Origin: JAAGZL01 sp050291365
Lineage (GTDB): Bacteria > Pseudomonadota > Gammaproteobacteria > Chromatiales > Chromatiaceae
Length of the DNA stretch: 64,000 nt
Assembly (NCBI GenBank): GCA_050291365.1
Contig: JBNKJS010000041.1
Location: forward strand, 1 to 64,000
Reading direction: 5' to 3'
The translations under genes and the position numbers were made by a program. Below are positions 9,823-18,400 of the stretch, piece after piece (within the stretch, counting starts at the first letter, position 1; each line of letters opens with the position of its first letter). Under the pieces are notes generated by a model. It was not told where the DNA came from and did no database searches. It was given only the letters and a program-made list of their open reading frames with translations.

Positions 9823-10607
9823 CGTGAACTTCCTGCTGAGGCGGATCTAGACTTGTTTAGAACTGATGTTTTAGCGGCATCCCAGGCTTCTATCAGCGGC
9901 GCCATGGTTCCAGATTGCATCTCCAGACGCAGCCCGGTCTGCCTAGCAAACTCAACAGAGTTGCGCTGCAACTCCTCACCGGCCAGGGCCGGGGTCTCCA
10001 CCAGTAATGCCCGCTCGTAACCGGATAGCAACCGCCCAAGCCCAGGCTGCGACACCCTGCCGCTGCCCATATCCAGCATTTTCCGCCAGTGCCGTGACCA
10101 TCCAGGCGTAAGAAAGAAGGTACCAGCTCTCTTACGTTGCTCACCATAATAGCGCTCGCGACCCCCCAGGCAGAGCGCCACACAGTCGTCTACTGGATGG
10201 TCGCCATCCATGGGCTGGAACAGCGGCACATCCATATCTGCCACCTCCCTCACATCAGCCAGCGCACCGCCACACATGCCGTAGCCGAGGAGGATAGCAT
10301 CGACATATGGTCGCATGGCCTGTACCGCCTTGGTTAGCTCTCCCCTTAACAGGCGTCGGGTGCGGTGCAGACCCAGTTCCATAACCTGCACCAACACCTC
10401 TAACGGCATACTCGGTTCAGGAACAAAGGCGTGTGGATGGGGTAGACGCTGCATATGAAGCACCTGCCGCTCTTCAAGCAGCTCTATAAAATGCGCCGAA
10501 GAGTTGTCCTCAAGGACAGAAATACGGCTGACTTCACTCTCTTCGCTTAGCAAGGTGGCACACTCCAGATCGAGTATTTCACAGGTAATGATGCCAATTA
10601 CCGCCAT
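9819..10607 (-). CDS. DUF1638 family protein of corrinoid methyltransferase operons
   Basis: Protein of 262 residues matching DUF1638: ITCEILDLEC near the N-terminus, then YGMCGG, a DD-CVALCLGG segment and FFLTPGW, in the usual order. The family has no established biochemical function, but its genes are found beside corrinoid methyltransferases and their activases. A role in corrinoid handling or methyl transfer is inferred from that context. A longer reading frame extends upstream to 10697 inside the activase gene. The start chosen here (ATG at 10607) gives the family N-terminus and sits one base after the activase stop, which indicates translational coupling. Its stop overlaps the start of the giant kinase by 4 bases. 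Conserved Cys residues in TCE and YGMCGG could bind metal; this is not proven. Confidence 0.88.
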   Translation of the reverse strand: MAVIGIITCEILDLECATLLSEESEVSRISVLEDNSSAHFIELLEERQVLHMQRLPHPHAFVPEPSMPLEVLVQVMELGLHRTRRLLRGELTKAVQAMRPYVDAILLGYGMCGGALADVREVADMDVPLFQPMDGDHPVDDCVALCLGGRERYYGEQRKRAGTFFLTPGWSRHWRKMLDMGSGRVSQPGLGRLLSGYERALLVETPALAGEELQRNSVEFARQTGLRLEMQSGTMAPLIEAWDAAKTSVLNKSRSASAGSSR

Positions 10608-10608
10608 G

Positions 10609-12255
10609 TCACTGCTCCTTCGACACGGCGCCGAAGAACGCCTCCAGGTGAAACACCTTCGGCTCACAAGCCGGCTCACAACGGCGACAGGCCACACCGT
10701 TACAGAGTGCGTATGCCAGTGAAATTGTGGGAGGCTGGGTGGTCATATCCATGGAGATCGCCCCGGTAGGACAAGACTCCATGCAGGTCATGTGTGCGAG
10801 ACACCCCTCCAGTTGCAAGGCTGTAACCCTGCCGATCTGCTCCAGGGTTACCAATCCAAGGCGCCCTAGATCGCCGATATCCCGCTTCAGACTACAGACC
10901 ACCTCCGGCATCTTATCCATGGGCTGCAGGTCCGGCAGCTGGTAACGCTGCAACATATCCCGATAGGTCTCCATCGGCATCCCCTCGGTCCAATGGGAGA
11001 GTTCCAGCAGGAAGATACGTGCGAAAGTCTTGGATTTGGCAAACATGGTGTGGGTTTGACGCAAACTAGTAGCAAGATCGGCCATCGCATCAAGCTTTGC
11101 AGGGGTTATCGCCAGTTCGCGGGCCATAGCCAGGGAGGTATTACCAACCTGATGTATGGTGTCAACAGATGGTGGAATCAGGCCCAGCCGTCCCGATTTG
11201 CGCGCATCCACATAGGTACCCGAAGCGCCGCCAAGATAGGCCATGTTGATCTCAGCAGGGGTTATGCCCGCTTCCAAGCTAAGGGTGAAATAACCGGCAC
11301 GTATGGCTCCGATCGCCTTGCCCGCCTCGCCCAGGTCTGTTTCGGTCAGGAATATATCCCGGCCGAAGTGGAGCTGATGATCGGCGGTATTAATGTTTGG
11401 AAGGAGGATAATACCTTCCGCAATGGCTTGATCCAGGGCGGCGATGACGCCGGTGCCAGTTATGGCCCTCGCCTGCTCACCGTCGCCTTGATTGATATCC
11501 GTTGCCTGGCGCAGATTAATTACCGCCCCTTCCGTAGGCTGCATTTCTGCGTCCAGCACCAGCAGCCGATGGTTCCCACCATCCAGCGGCTCCAGATCGG
11601 AGATAGCACCCGGCATCGCCAAAGTACCACATCTGATGTGCTGTCCCTCTAGGGCGGGGCCAGCAGCAGCAGATGCGGTATACAACCGGCCCTGATGGAC
11701 AAGTACCATCTCTGCATTAGTGCCGTAGTCGATAGCTATCGCCGTCTCACCACAATTGAGTATCCCGCTCTGCATGATTAACGCGAGGGCGTCGGCTCCC
11801 ACCTCGTCCTGCACTGCAGGAGGAATGATGATGTCGCAGCCGGCGGCTAGTTCCAGACCGGGGAAGTCACAGGCGTGACGGACCGCAGCTGCTCGTTCCT
11901 GAGCCTTGACACCTAAGGCCTGTAACTTGCGCGAACCGGCAAAGGCAAGGTCGCGTATCTCCATCCCCTGAAACAGGGACAACTGGGTTGGATTGCCGCA
12001 AACGGCAAGACGAACTACATCTCCGAGGTCAACTCGCAACTGCGCCAACACCTGATTGACCGCCTCAATCACTAGGCCGCGGACTATCTCCACCCCCAGC
12101 TCCAAGGCAAAATGAAGATGATCCATGACATTGGCGCCGGGTAGCGGATGGCTGGTAGTGATGGTCGTAGAGACTATTGCCCCGCTCGGCAGCTCCAGTG
12201 CCTGGGCGCGGAGGCCGCTAGTACCCAAATCCATTGCTATGGCTAATCGACTCAT
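10609..12255 (-). CDS. ramA: RamA-like corrinoid protein reductive activase
   Basis: ATP-dependent iron-sulfur protein that would reduce the inactive Co(II) corrinoid of the methyltransferase system back to Co(I). It has 548 residues, close to archaeal RamA (about 540). An ASKHA/actin-like ATPase fold starts at once with AIAMDLGTSG (residues 5-14). The N-terminal [2Fe-2S] domain of bacterial RACo proteins is absent. The C-terminal 65 residues carry a cysteine cluster (C485, C491, C495-P, C518, C523, C526, C530) with CMESCPTGAI and CRRCEPAC motifs, expected to hold [4Fe-4S] clusters as in RamA. It lies 27 bp downstream of mtaB and one base before the DUF1638 start. The match of architecture and neighbours makes the role likely, but the electron donor is not encoded nearby. 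Confidence 0.88.
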   Translation of the reverse strand: MSRLAIAMDLGTSGLRAQALELPSGAIVSTTITTSHPLPGANVMDHLHFALELGVEIVRGLVIEAVNQVLAQLRVDLGDVVRLAVCGNPTQLSLFQGMEIRDLAFAGSRKLQALGVKAQERAAAVRHACDFPGLELAAGCDIIIPPAVQDEVGADALALIMQSGILNCGETAIAIDYGTNAEMVLVHQGRLYTASAAAGPALEGQHIRCGTLAMPGAISDLEPLDGGNHRLLVLDAEMQPTEGAVINLRQATDINQGDGEQARAITGTGVIAALDQAIAEGIILLPNINTADHQLHFGRDIFLTETDLGEAGKAIGAIRAGYFTLSLEAGITPAEINMAYLGGASGTYVDARKSGRLGLIPPSVDTIHQVGNTSLAMARELAITPAKLDAMADLATSLRQTHTMFAKSKTFARIFLLELSHWTEGMPMETYRDMLQRYQLPDLQPMDKMPEVVCSLKRDIGDLGRLGLVTLEQIGRVTALQLEGCLAHMTCMESCPTGAISMDMTTQPPTISLAYALCNGVACRRCEPACEPKVFHLEAFFGAVSKEQ

Positions 12256-12282
12256 AACTAACTCGTCACTGTTCCGGCATAT

Positions 12283-13650
12283 TCACAGACCATACGCCTC
12301 TGGCAAAAAGCCTTTTACCTGGCTATATTTTCCAAGACAGAGGTCGATGAAAGCCTCTTCATCATCCGGCAAGCCCTCCATCTCCTTCATGTAACTCAAT
12401 AGAGACTCCTTCTCGAAAGCGGTGAACTGAAGTTGCGAATCGGCAAGCATAAGCTCTCCGCAGGTCATGGCGGCCGCCCGCGCCCGGGCATAGTAGCTGT
12501 CACTGTTATCCACCAGCGCCTTACCAATAGTCCAGGCGTTATCGGGACTGAGTATGAAGCCATGCATGCTGCGATAGCGATCCGAAGCGACCAGACTGGC
12601 CTGGTACTCCCGCTGATGACCAAGCGCTATCGCAGCGTTCATGGAAGCGACGTCGTAACCCAGGATTTCCGTGAACACCGCCGGCGAACTACCTCCGAAC
12701 ATGCTGTGATACTCCACCGCCTCGTTCGACCAGAGATCACACACTGCTGCAGTCACGTTGCCGCAGAGGGATGAGTGGGCGCAGGCGCAGCTCTTTCCCT
12801 CCATGGACATAGGCAGGCCGGTAACGGCCTTGATGATCGGATTCTCGTAACCACAATCCTTGCCAGGCCCGGTGGCACCGCATTCGTATGCCACCAGGGA
12901 ACGCCCAGCGGCGATGGCACGGGACAGGGCCGCAAGGCTGTGGGTCAGATTTTTAGTATTGAAGCCACCTGCCATGAACATGGCTGTATTGGCCTGGGCG
13001 CAGTTGGTATCCCCACCTGGTGTAGCCCCATGCTCAGTGGCAATAGAAACAATCTGCGGCCATAACCACGCCATATCACGGCTGCCCAATACCCCCTGGG
13101 AGAACAGCAGTCCGGTGATGTCGTTGCGAATGATGCAGTAGTCGAAGATCTCCTTGCCACCAATTGATTCAATAGAGAGGATATCTGCGTATGGGGCACA
13201 GGCGCGGAAAGAGTCCAGAACCTTGCTGGTACGCTCCGAGTCCCTAAGGTTCACCATTTCTGGTTTACGCAAATCTGCAATGGTTACGCGGTAAGCCACC
13301 ACCAGACCGTATTGAGCTGCATACTCGTCGATCTGCCGGGCCGCGAGTGCGGCGATCTCCTTACCCCATCTTGGATCGTCGGTCATCTGGGATACATGTT
13401 CGTTCTCCAACACCAGGTTCGGCACACCAATGCTGACACAACGCTCGAGCACATCGCTGTGGGCCCTTTCGAATTCCCGCAGCAGTGTACTCAATGTCTT
13501 TTCGCTGCCGGGACGTGGGTGAGGAACAAGCTCGGCGATGACAGATCCACCACCGATGACAAGACCCCGGCGTGTGGTCACGGGCTTTTTGGAAAAACCG
13601 AACATCATCTCTTCCGGAGTGCTATAGCTCATTGTATTGGTCAATTTCAT
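12283..13650 (-). CDS. mtaB: Methanol:corrinoid methyltransferase MtaB-like
   Basis: Zinc enzyme of 455 residues that transfers the methyl group of methanol to the corrinoid of MtaC. The length and whole-sequence pattern fit MtaB, including AYECGATGPGKDCGYE, an SMEGKSCACAHSSLCGN segment and GGDTNCAQAN. The residues corresponding to the three zinc ligands known from Methanosarcina barkeri MtaB (Glu164, Cys220, Cys269) are present with a constant offset of three: E161, C217 and C266. The zinc site is therefore intact. The ATG lies 4 bases after the mtaC stop, preceded by GGGTGA. Methanol is the expected substrate from family knowledge. MtaB homologues outside methanogens and acetogens may act on other methylated compounds, so substrate specificity is less certain than family membership. 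Confidence 0.92.
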   Translation of the reverse strand: MKLTNTMSYSTPEEMMFGFSKKPVTTRRGLVIGGGSVIAELVPHPRPGSEKTLSTLLREFERAHSDVLERCVSIGVPNLVLENEHVSQMTDDPRWGKEIAALAARQIDEYAAQYGLVVAYRVTIADLRKPEMVNLRDSERTSKVLDSFRACAPYADILSIESIGGKEIFDYCIIRNDITGLLFSQGVLGSRDMAWLWPQIVSIATEHGATPGGDTNCAQANTAMFMAGGFNTKNLTHSLAALSRAIAAGRSLVAYECGATGPGKDCGYENPIIKAVTGLPMSMEGKSCACAHSSLCGNVTAAVCDLWSNEAVEYHSMFGGSSPAVFTEILGYDVASMNAAIALGHQREYQASLVASDRYRSMHGFILSPDNAWTIGKALVDNSDSYYARARAAAMTCGELMLADSQLQFTAFEKESLLSYMKEMEGLPDDEEAFIDLCLGKYSQVKGFLPEAYGL

Positions 13651-13654
13651 AACA

Positions 13655-14407
13655 TCACCCGTTCCATTTTTTCCGCAACTGGTGCCAATCGAGCCCGTTC
13701 AGTATATCCTCTGCCATACCCTCGGCCTGCGAGGCATCACTACCCCAGATGCCCAACTCAAAACTGGTCACAAACTCCTCGTTTACGGCACCACCGCCAC
13801 AGACGAAGGGGATTTCCAGTCCAATCTCCTTCAGGCGTGTGGCGATTCTGGGGAAGGCGGTCATGGTGGTGGTCATCAGTGCGGTGCCGGTAACCATAAT
13901 CGGCTTGTGAATACGGCAGGCTTCAATTACATCCTCAACCGGCGCATCGGCTCCCAGGGTGATAACTTCGAAGCCGGCCGCACGCAGTAAGGAATTAACA
14001 ATTTGCATACCTATATCGTGAATGTCGCCCTCTGCGGTGTGAGTGACCACCTTGGCCTTCCTCTCCATGGTCCGCCCCATCTTCTCCTCGCAGAGATCAA
14101 TACCGGCAATCATGGCATCTGAGGAGAGAATAACCTGGGGCAGAAAATAACGACCAAGATCCCACAGCCGGCTTACCTCTTGCATGCCTGGAATCAAACT
14201 ATGGTTAATGACCTCAAGCGGGTCATGAGTGCCAAGCGCATCAACTACGGCCCTACGAGTTTCCTCTTCATTTCCGTCCACCAGACAGTCTACAACCAGT
14301 TGCAGTTGCAGATCCTCGGAAACCAGACGTGCACCCTGGAGGCTCTCCTTCTCCGCGTCGAGATCGTAACGCCTAAATATCGGCGAATTGGCAAGTGGTT
14401 CCTTCAT
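13655..14407 (-). CDS. mtaC: Methanol corrinoid protein MtaC-like
   Basis: Corrinoid-binding methyl carrier, 250 residues from the chosen start. It has an N-terminal helical cap domain (about 30-112, with PGMQEVSRLWDLGRYFLPQV) and a C-terminal B12-binding domain. In the latter, EGDIHDIG supplies the D-x-H-x-x-G signature with H130 as lower cobalt ligand, followed by TGTALMTTTM and FVCGGGAVNEEF, all typical of MtaC. An in-frame ATG lies 12 codons upstream (14443), but its extra residues do not resemble the family; the start at 14407 has AGG 9 bases upstream. It is the first gene of the operon and is followed by mtaB after 4 bases. Upstream palindromes suggest transcriptional control. The methyl group would pass on to an acceptor methyltransferase not found in this window. 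Confidence 0.92.
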   Translation of the reverse strand: MKEPLANSPIFRRYDLDAEKESLQGARLVSEDLQLQLVVDCLVDGNEEETRRAVVDALGTHDPLEVINHSLIPGMQEVSRLWDLGRYFLPQVILSSDAMIAGIDLCEEKMGRTMERKAKVVTHTAEGDIHDIGMQIVNSLLRAAGFEVITLGADAPVEDVIEACRIHKPIMVTGTALMTTTMTAFPRIATRLKEIGLEIPFVCGGGAVNEEFVTSFELGIWGSDASQAEGMAEDILNGLDWHQLRKKWNG

Positions 14408-14447
14408 AAAAAACAACCTAATAGTTAAGCCATAAACTATCATTGCC

Positions 14448-14466
14448 GACTCTTAGGCTAAGAGTC
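14448..14466. promoter_or_regulatory. Perfect 19-bp palindrome upstream of mtaC
   Basis: GACTCTTAG-G-CTAAGAGTC: 9-base arms in perfect inverted repeat with a one-base centre. It lies 41-59 bases upstream of the mtaC start codon, where an operator or the 5' leader would be. It has no T-run, so it is not a rho-independent terminator. Either a dimeric regulator site or an RNA hairpin is possible; the one-base centre favours protein binding. Confidence 0.55.
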
Positions 14467-14476
14467 ACAACCTCTA

Positions 14477-14489
14477 TGGCATCGTGCCA
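14477..14489. promoter_or_regulatory. Second palindrome upstream of mtaC
   Basis: TGGCA-TCG-TGCCA, 5-base perfect arms, 10 bases beyond the 19-bp palindrome. A related TTGGC...GCCA arrangement occurs near 14764-14782. It resembles half of a sigma-54 promoter on the minus strand, but the second half is not at the right distance. It may be a regulator site; the support is weak. Confidence 0.3.
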
Positions 14490-14912
14490 ACAAAAAACTG
14501 TAACTACTACCATTCACAAAAGTAGCTTCTTATCACCTATCCACCGGGGAGCTTTTACGATGCATTCACTACGCTGGGTATATGACTCATACCTACCCCC
14601 CTTCCCTGAGTGCATCAAGAATAGTCGGAAAACCCAAACCTTCGACTACTTTAGATCAGGTCGGGGCCGGCTCTACATCCCTATCTGCCATCCATCTGAT
14701 GGCTATCTCTATGAAAGTAACAACAATGCATTCCAGAGAACATAGAAGTACCGCGCCCAACCTATGGCACAAGACAGCCAACCTTTTGAGTAAAATGGGG
14801 CAGCTTTAGCCTAACTGCATCAATAATCCTGCCCGGGTGGCAAGGATCACTGGTTACCATCTAATGAGAAGTATAGACCCCTGTGCAGAGAAGGGACCTG
14901 GAAATAAACGTT

Positions 14913-14945
14913 TAACCCTTGGTCTAACCAACAACATAAGGGTTA
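14913..14945 (-). terminator. Hairpin downstream of hemerythrin gene
   Basis: TAACCCTT and AAGGGTTA form perfect 8-base arms with a 17-base loop, about 28 bases past the hemerythrin stop on the minus strand. The following sequence is AT-rich but lacks a clean U-run, so termination is only possible. Confidence 0.35.
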
Positions 14946-14973
14946 TTTATAACAATAAATACGATATGCAATC

Positions 14974-15408
14974 CTATTTTTCCATGGCCTTACGCAGATA
15001 CTCACCATACTGCTGATCTACACCAAGCAGATGATCATACAGCCAGTCATTGAGAAAGGTTAACACCTCAATACGCGAAACCTTACTACCCTCACGTAAC
15101 TGTTCACAGACAGAAACCACCTTACGGGAAAACTCTCTATGCTGGGCAATGTGATTTTTTGCCTCTTCGGGATGGGCCGTGTTGTAGCCATAACGCAGCA
15201 TCAGCGCCTCCTCAGTTTCAAAATGGGTTATAGCATAACCAAGTAAATCCTTGGCAATCTTAGACAAAAGATAACCATCACGATCACTAAGCAGTTTTTC
15301 ATTCGCTCCCCGCAGGGTTTCAACCAGGAAACGGTGCTGTTTATCAATAGCAGGGATACCAGTGGCCATCCGGTCCGACCATTCAATGGATTGAAAAGAG
15401 TTGTTCAT
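14974..15408 (-). CDS. Bacteriohemerythrin
   Basis: Small non-heme di-iron oxygen-binding protein, 144 residues, cytoplasmic. All diiron ligands are in place: H25, H62-x3-E66, H86-x3-H90 and H126-x4-D131. Family members bind O2 reversibly and serve in oxygen storage, delivery or sensing. The start ATG overlaps the stop of the GGDEF/EAL gene by 4 bases, so the two are translationally coupled. Hemerythrin is often fused or paired with diguanylate cyclases, and here a role in telling the c-di-GMP enzyme about oxygen is a reasonable inference. A hairpin follows the gene. Confidence 0.93.
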   Translation of the reverse strand: MNNSFQSIEWSDRMATGIPAIDKQHRFLVETLRGANEKLLSDRDGYLLSKIAKDLLGYAITHFETEEALMLRYGYNTAHPEEAKNHIAQHREFSRKVVSVCEQLREGSKVSRIEVLTFLNDWLYDHLLGVDQQYGEYLRKAMEK

Positions 15409-18400
15409 TTGTTCATTTTCACCCCGTTAGTCAAAAAATTTGCATACCACCGTTCAAACTCATTAACTGGCATTGGACGTCCCAATGCGTACCCCTGCAC
15501 CACCCTGCATCCCAGATCCATGAGATGCCAAGCGTGTTGTGTTGTTTCCACGCCCTCTGCAACTACGCGCAAGCCGAAGGACTCACCTAAACCTATAACA
15601 CTCATGACGATCGCCTCATCGCTGGGATCATTAAGCATGTCACGGACGAATGATTGATCTATTTTTAGTTCATCTATTGTCAGGCGTCTCAGATATACCA
15701 GTGAGGAGTAGCCGGTACCAAAATCGTCAAGGGAGAAGCCAACCCCCATCTCCCTGCACTCTTTGATCACATTCTCAATCAGGTCCAAATCTTCCAAGGC
15801 GGATGACTCTACTATCTCAATCTGTAGACGATTATGAGGTATTTCCGGCCAGGATGACTTTATGGCCACGCGTAAGTCTTGGGTGAAGCTCCGATGCTTA
15901 AGATGGCGCGGAAAAACATTTATGCTAATCGGTATAGCAATACCCACATCATTCCAGATCTTCGCCTGCTGTACTGACTGCTGCATCACCCAACGCCCTA
16001 CATCTAATGCCAGGTTATCGTTTTCAATCAATGGGAGAAACTCTTTGGGACCGACCAAGCCTAGGACAGGATCATTCCAACGTATAAGGGCCTCAACCCC
16101 TTCTACTTGGTTGGCAAAATAGTCCACCTTGGGCTGATAATAAAGCTCAAACTGTTCCTGCTCTAGTGCGTCAATAATTTTGTGCAGAAAACTAACTTGA
16201 GCACTTATCTGACGCTCCAGTCGCGTGTCAAACATTTGGAAACGATTCTTGCCCAGCTGTTTTGCAGAATACATCGCATGGTCTGCATGGCGTAACAGGC
16301 TGTCTGCATCTTCATCGTCATTTGGATAGATCGTGACGCCGATACTGGCAGAAACAGATACCTCTTCATCTCCAAGAAGCATCGGTTGAGAAATCGTATC
16401 CAGAACACGCTCCAGTGCCTTGATACAATTTTCCTCACTGCCAATATTATTCCATAACAGTACGAACTCATCTCCGCCCAGACGGGCAATGGTATCTGCG
16501 GCACGCAGCATTTTTTGTAGACGGCGTGCGATCTCAACCAGTACCAAATCTCCTGCCTCGTGACCGAACTCGTCGTTAATAGGTTTAAAGCCGTCGAGAT
16601 CAAGATAACATATAGCGAGATTCACATTATTTCTTCTGGAACTGGCAATAGCCTGCTCCATACGATCATTAAGCAGGCGTCTGTTAGGTACCGAAGTAAG
16701 CATGTCATAATGTGCTATACGGTCGAGATCTGCCTCGTGTTGTTTGAATATAGTTATGTCGGTAAAAGCACCCATGTAGTGCTGCAACTGACCATTTTCA
16801 TCTTTGACTGCTACTATGGAGAGCAACTCTGCAAAGAGCTGACCAGACTTTCGCCGGTTCCATAGCTCGCCCTGCCACTCTCCCTTGGTATTGATAGAGT
16901 CCCACATCTCCTGGTAGAACTCTTCACTCTGCTTTCCGGCGCTCAGTAATTTGGGATTGCGGCCGAGCACCTCATCGCGCGTGTAACCAGTTAGGTGGGT
17001 AAAAGCTGGATTGACATCAACAATCTGATTATCGGAATTAGTGATCATAATTCCCTCATGACTGCTGGCGAAAACACTGGCCGCCAATCTCAGTTGTTCC
17101 TCTGATTTCTTGCGATTTGTGATATCAACAAACGATACCAGCAGTCTATTCCGGTTTTTTTCATGCCCTTGACTAATAGAGAAATGGGCTAGGACATCTT
17201 GCCTGCGGCCATTCATGGTTTGTAAAGCAGTTTCCAGGGAAAATTTGGTCTCACCACGCATAAGAGAAACCAGTAACTGTCGAAAGTCTTTCATGGCCTC
17301 AGGATGAATGATCTGCGAGAGATTACACAATAAGGATTCCTTGCGGTCGACTTCATGGAAATCCAATGCAGGTTTATTCATATTGATGATGCGCACCAAC
17401 TGCACACACTCCTGCAACGACTCTGGATTATTAATTAGATAATCTTCCAAATTGCCATCAAAGTCTGGTCGGAGTTGTTCCAGACGCTCTTTGGCTGCAG
17501 AGTAGTCGGCTTCCCAAATAGGCAAAGGGGAGTTATCGAAGAGTGAGCGATAACGCTCTTCACTCGTCTGCAGGTTATGCGAACTCAGTATGGTGTTCAG
17601 TCCATCCGATAATATACGTCCAATCTCCTCAAACAGACGCATCTCCTGTTCGGTCCAGATTCGATCGTGAGAACATTGATGTATAAATAGCTGCCATGGC
17701 CGGTCTACCTTTGGGTAGAGTGCGGTAGTCATGAAGGAACGGGTACTAAACTTCGTCTGCATGACTTCTGTTATCTGGTATTCGGTTCCTGGCCCAACAC
17801 GTACAGGGTGGTAGGAATCTAGCGCCAGACCCATCTCCCAGGCCACCGCATCGTTCATTGGAATCTCTAAACCAAGTTCAATCACTCCTGGATACTCTGG
17901 CCTAGTGCGTTCGAAAGGAGTGCTCCAGGTAGGGGATTTTGGATCACATGGATAAACCAGATAGACACGGTCACAACTGAAGATATCAAGTATTTCATCC
18001 ATGGCCCTGTTCAATATAACTTCTATATTGCCCTCTCTCTTAAGCACTCGATTAATACGATCTAGACCCTGTAGAAAATTTAAATACTCATTACTATCCT
18101 CGACCATTCTCTTTCTATTTGTGATGTCGTTAGCAATGACCATAATCGTGGCAACCTTGCCATCAAGGTCAAACTCAGGCACAAAGCGCATGTCGGCCCA
18201 GCGAAGCTCACCCTCAGGATTCCGGTAGGAGAGCTCGTCTTTGCACTCCTCCGCCGTATCTACGACTTGCCTTAAATTGGCCATATAGCGTTCGGGGTCG
18301 GTTAGCGGCGAATACACCCTGGGTGTCGTGCCAAGCGCCTCCCCGTTTGGTATCTCAAACTGCCTCTGAAGAGCTGGATTGATATAGATACGGCGCAGCT

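Larger units (their letters stand above)
14408..14973. other. Intergenic region upstream of mtaC operon
   Basis: About 565 bases between mtaC and the hemerythrin gene. It holds the palindromes at 14448-14466 and 14477-14489 and a hairpin at 14913-14945. Short open frames on the plus strand have no recognisable protein features. I see no cobalamin-riboswitch B12 box and no sigma-54 site with correct GG-N10-GC spacing. A promoter for the mta operon must lie here but cannot be placed with confidence. Confidence 0.6.

Noticed and set aside
14470..14495. Sigma-54 promoter (TGGCACG on minus strand)
   Set aside because: The -24-like half is good, but no GC element follows at the required ten-base distance.
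14443..14745. 100-codon plus-strand open frame upstream of mtaC
   Set aside because: Composition is unlike a protein, there is no ribosome-binding site, and it lies over the mtaC promoter palindromes.
14408..14973. Cobalamin riboswitch upstream of the corrinoid operon
   Set aside because: A B12-box (GCCACTG-like core) was looked for on the minus strand and not found.
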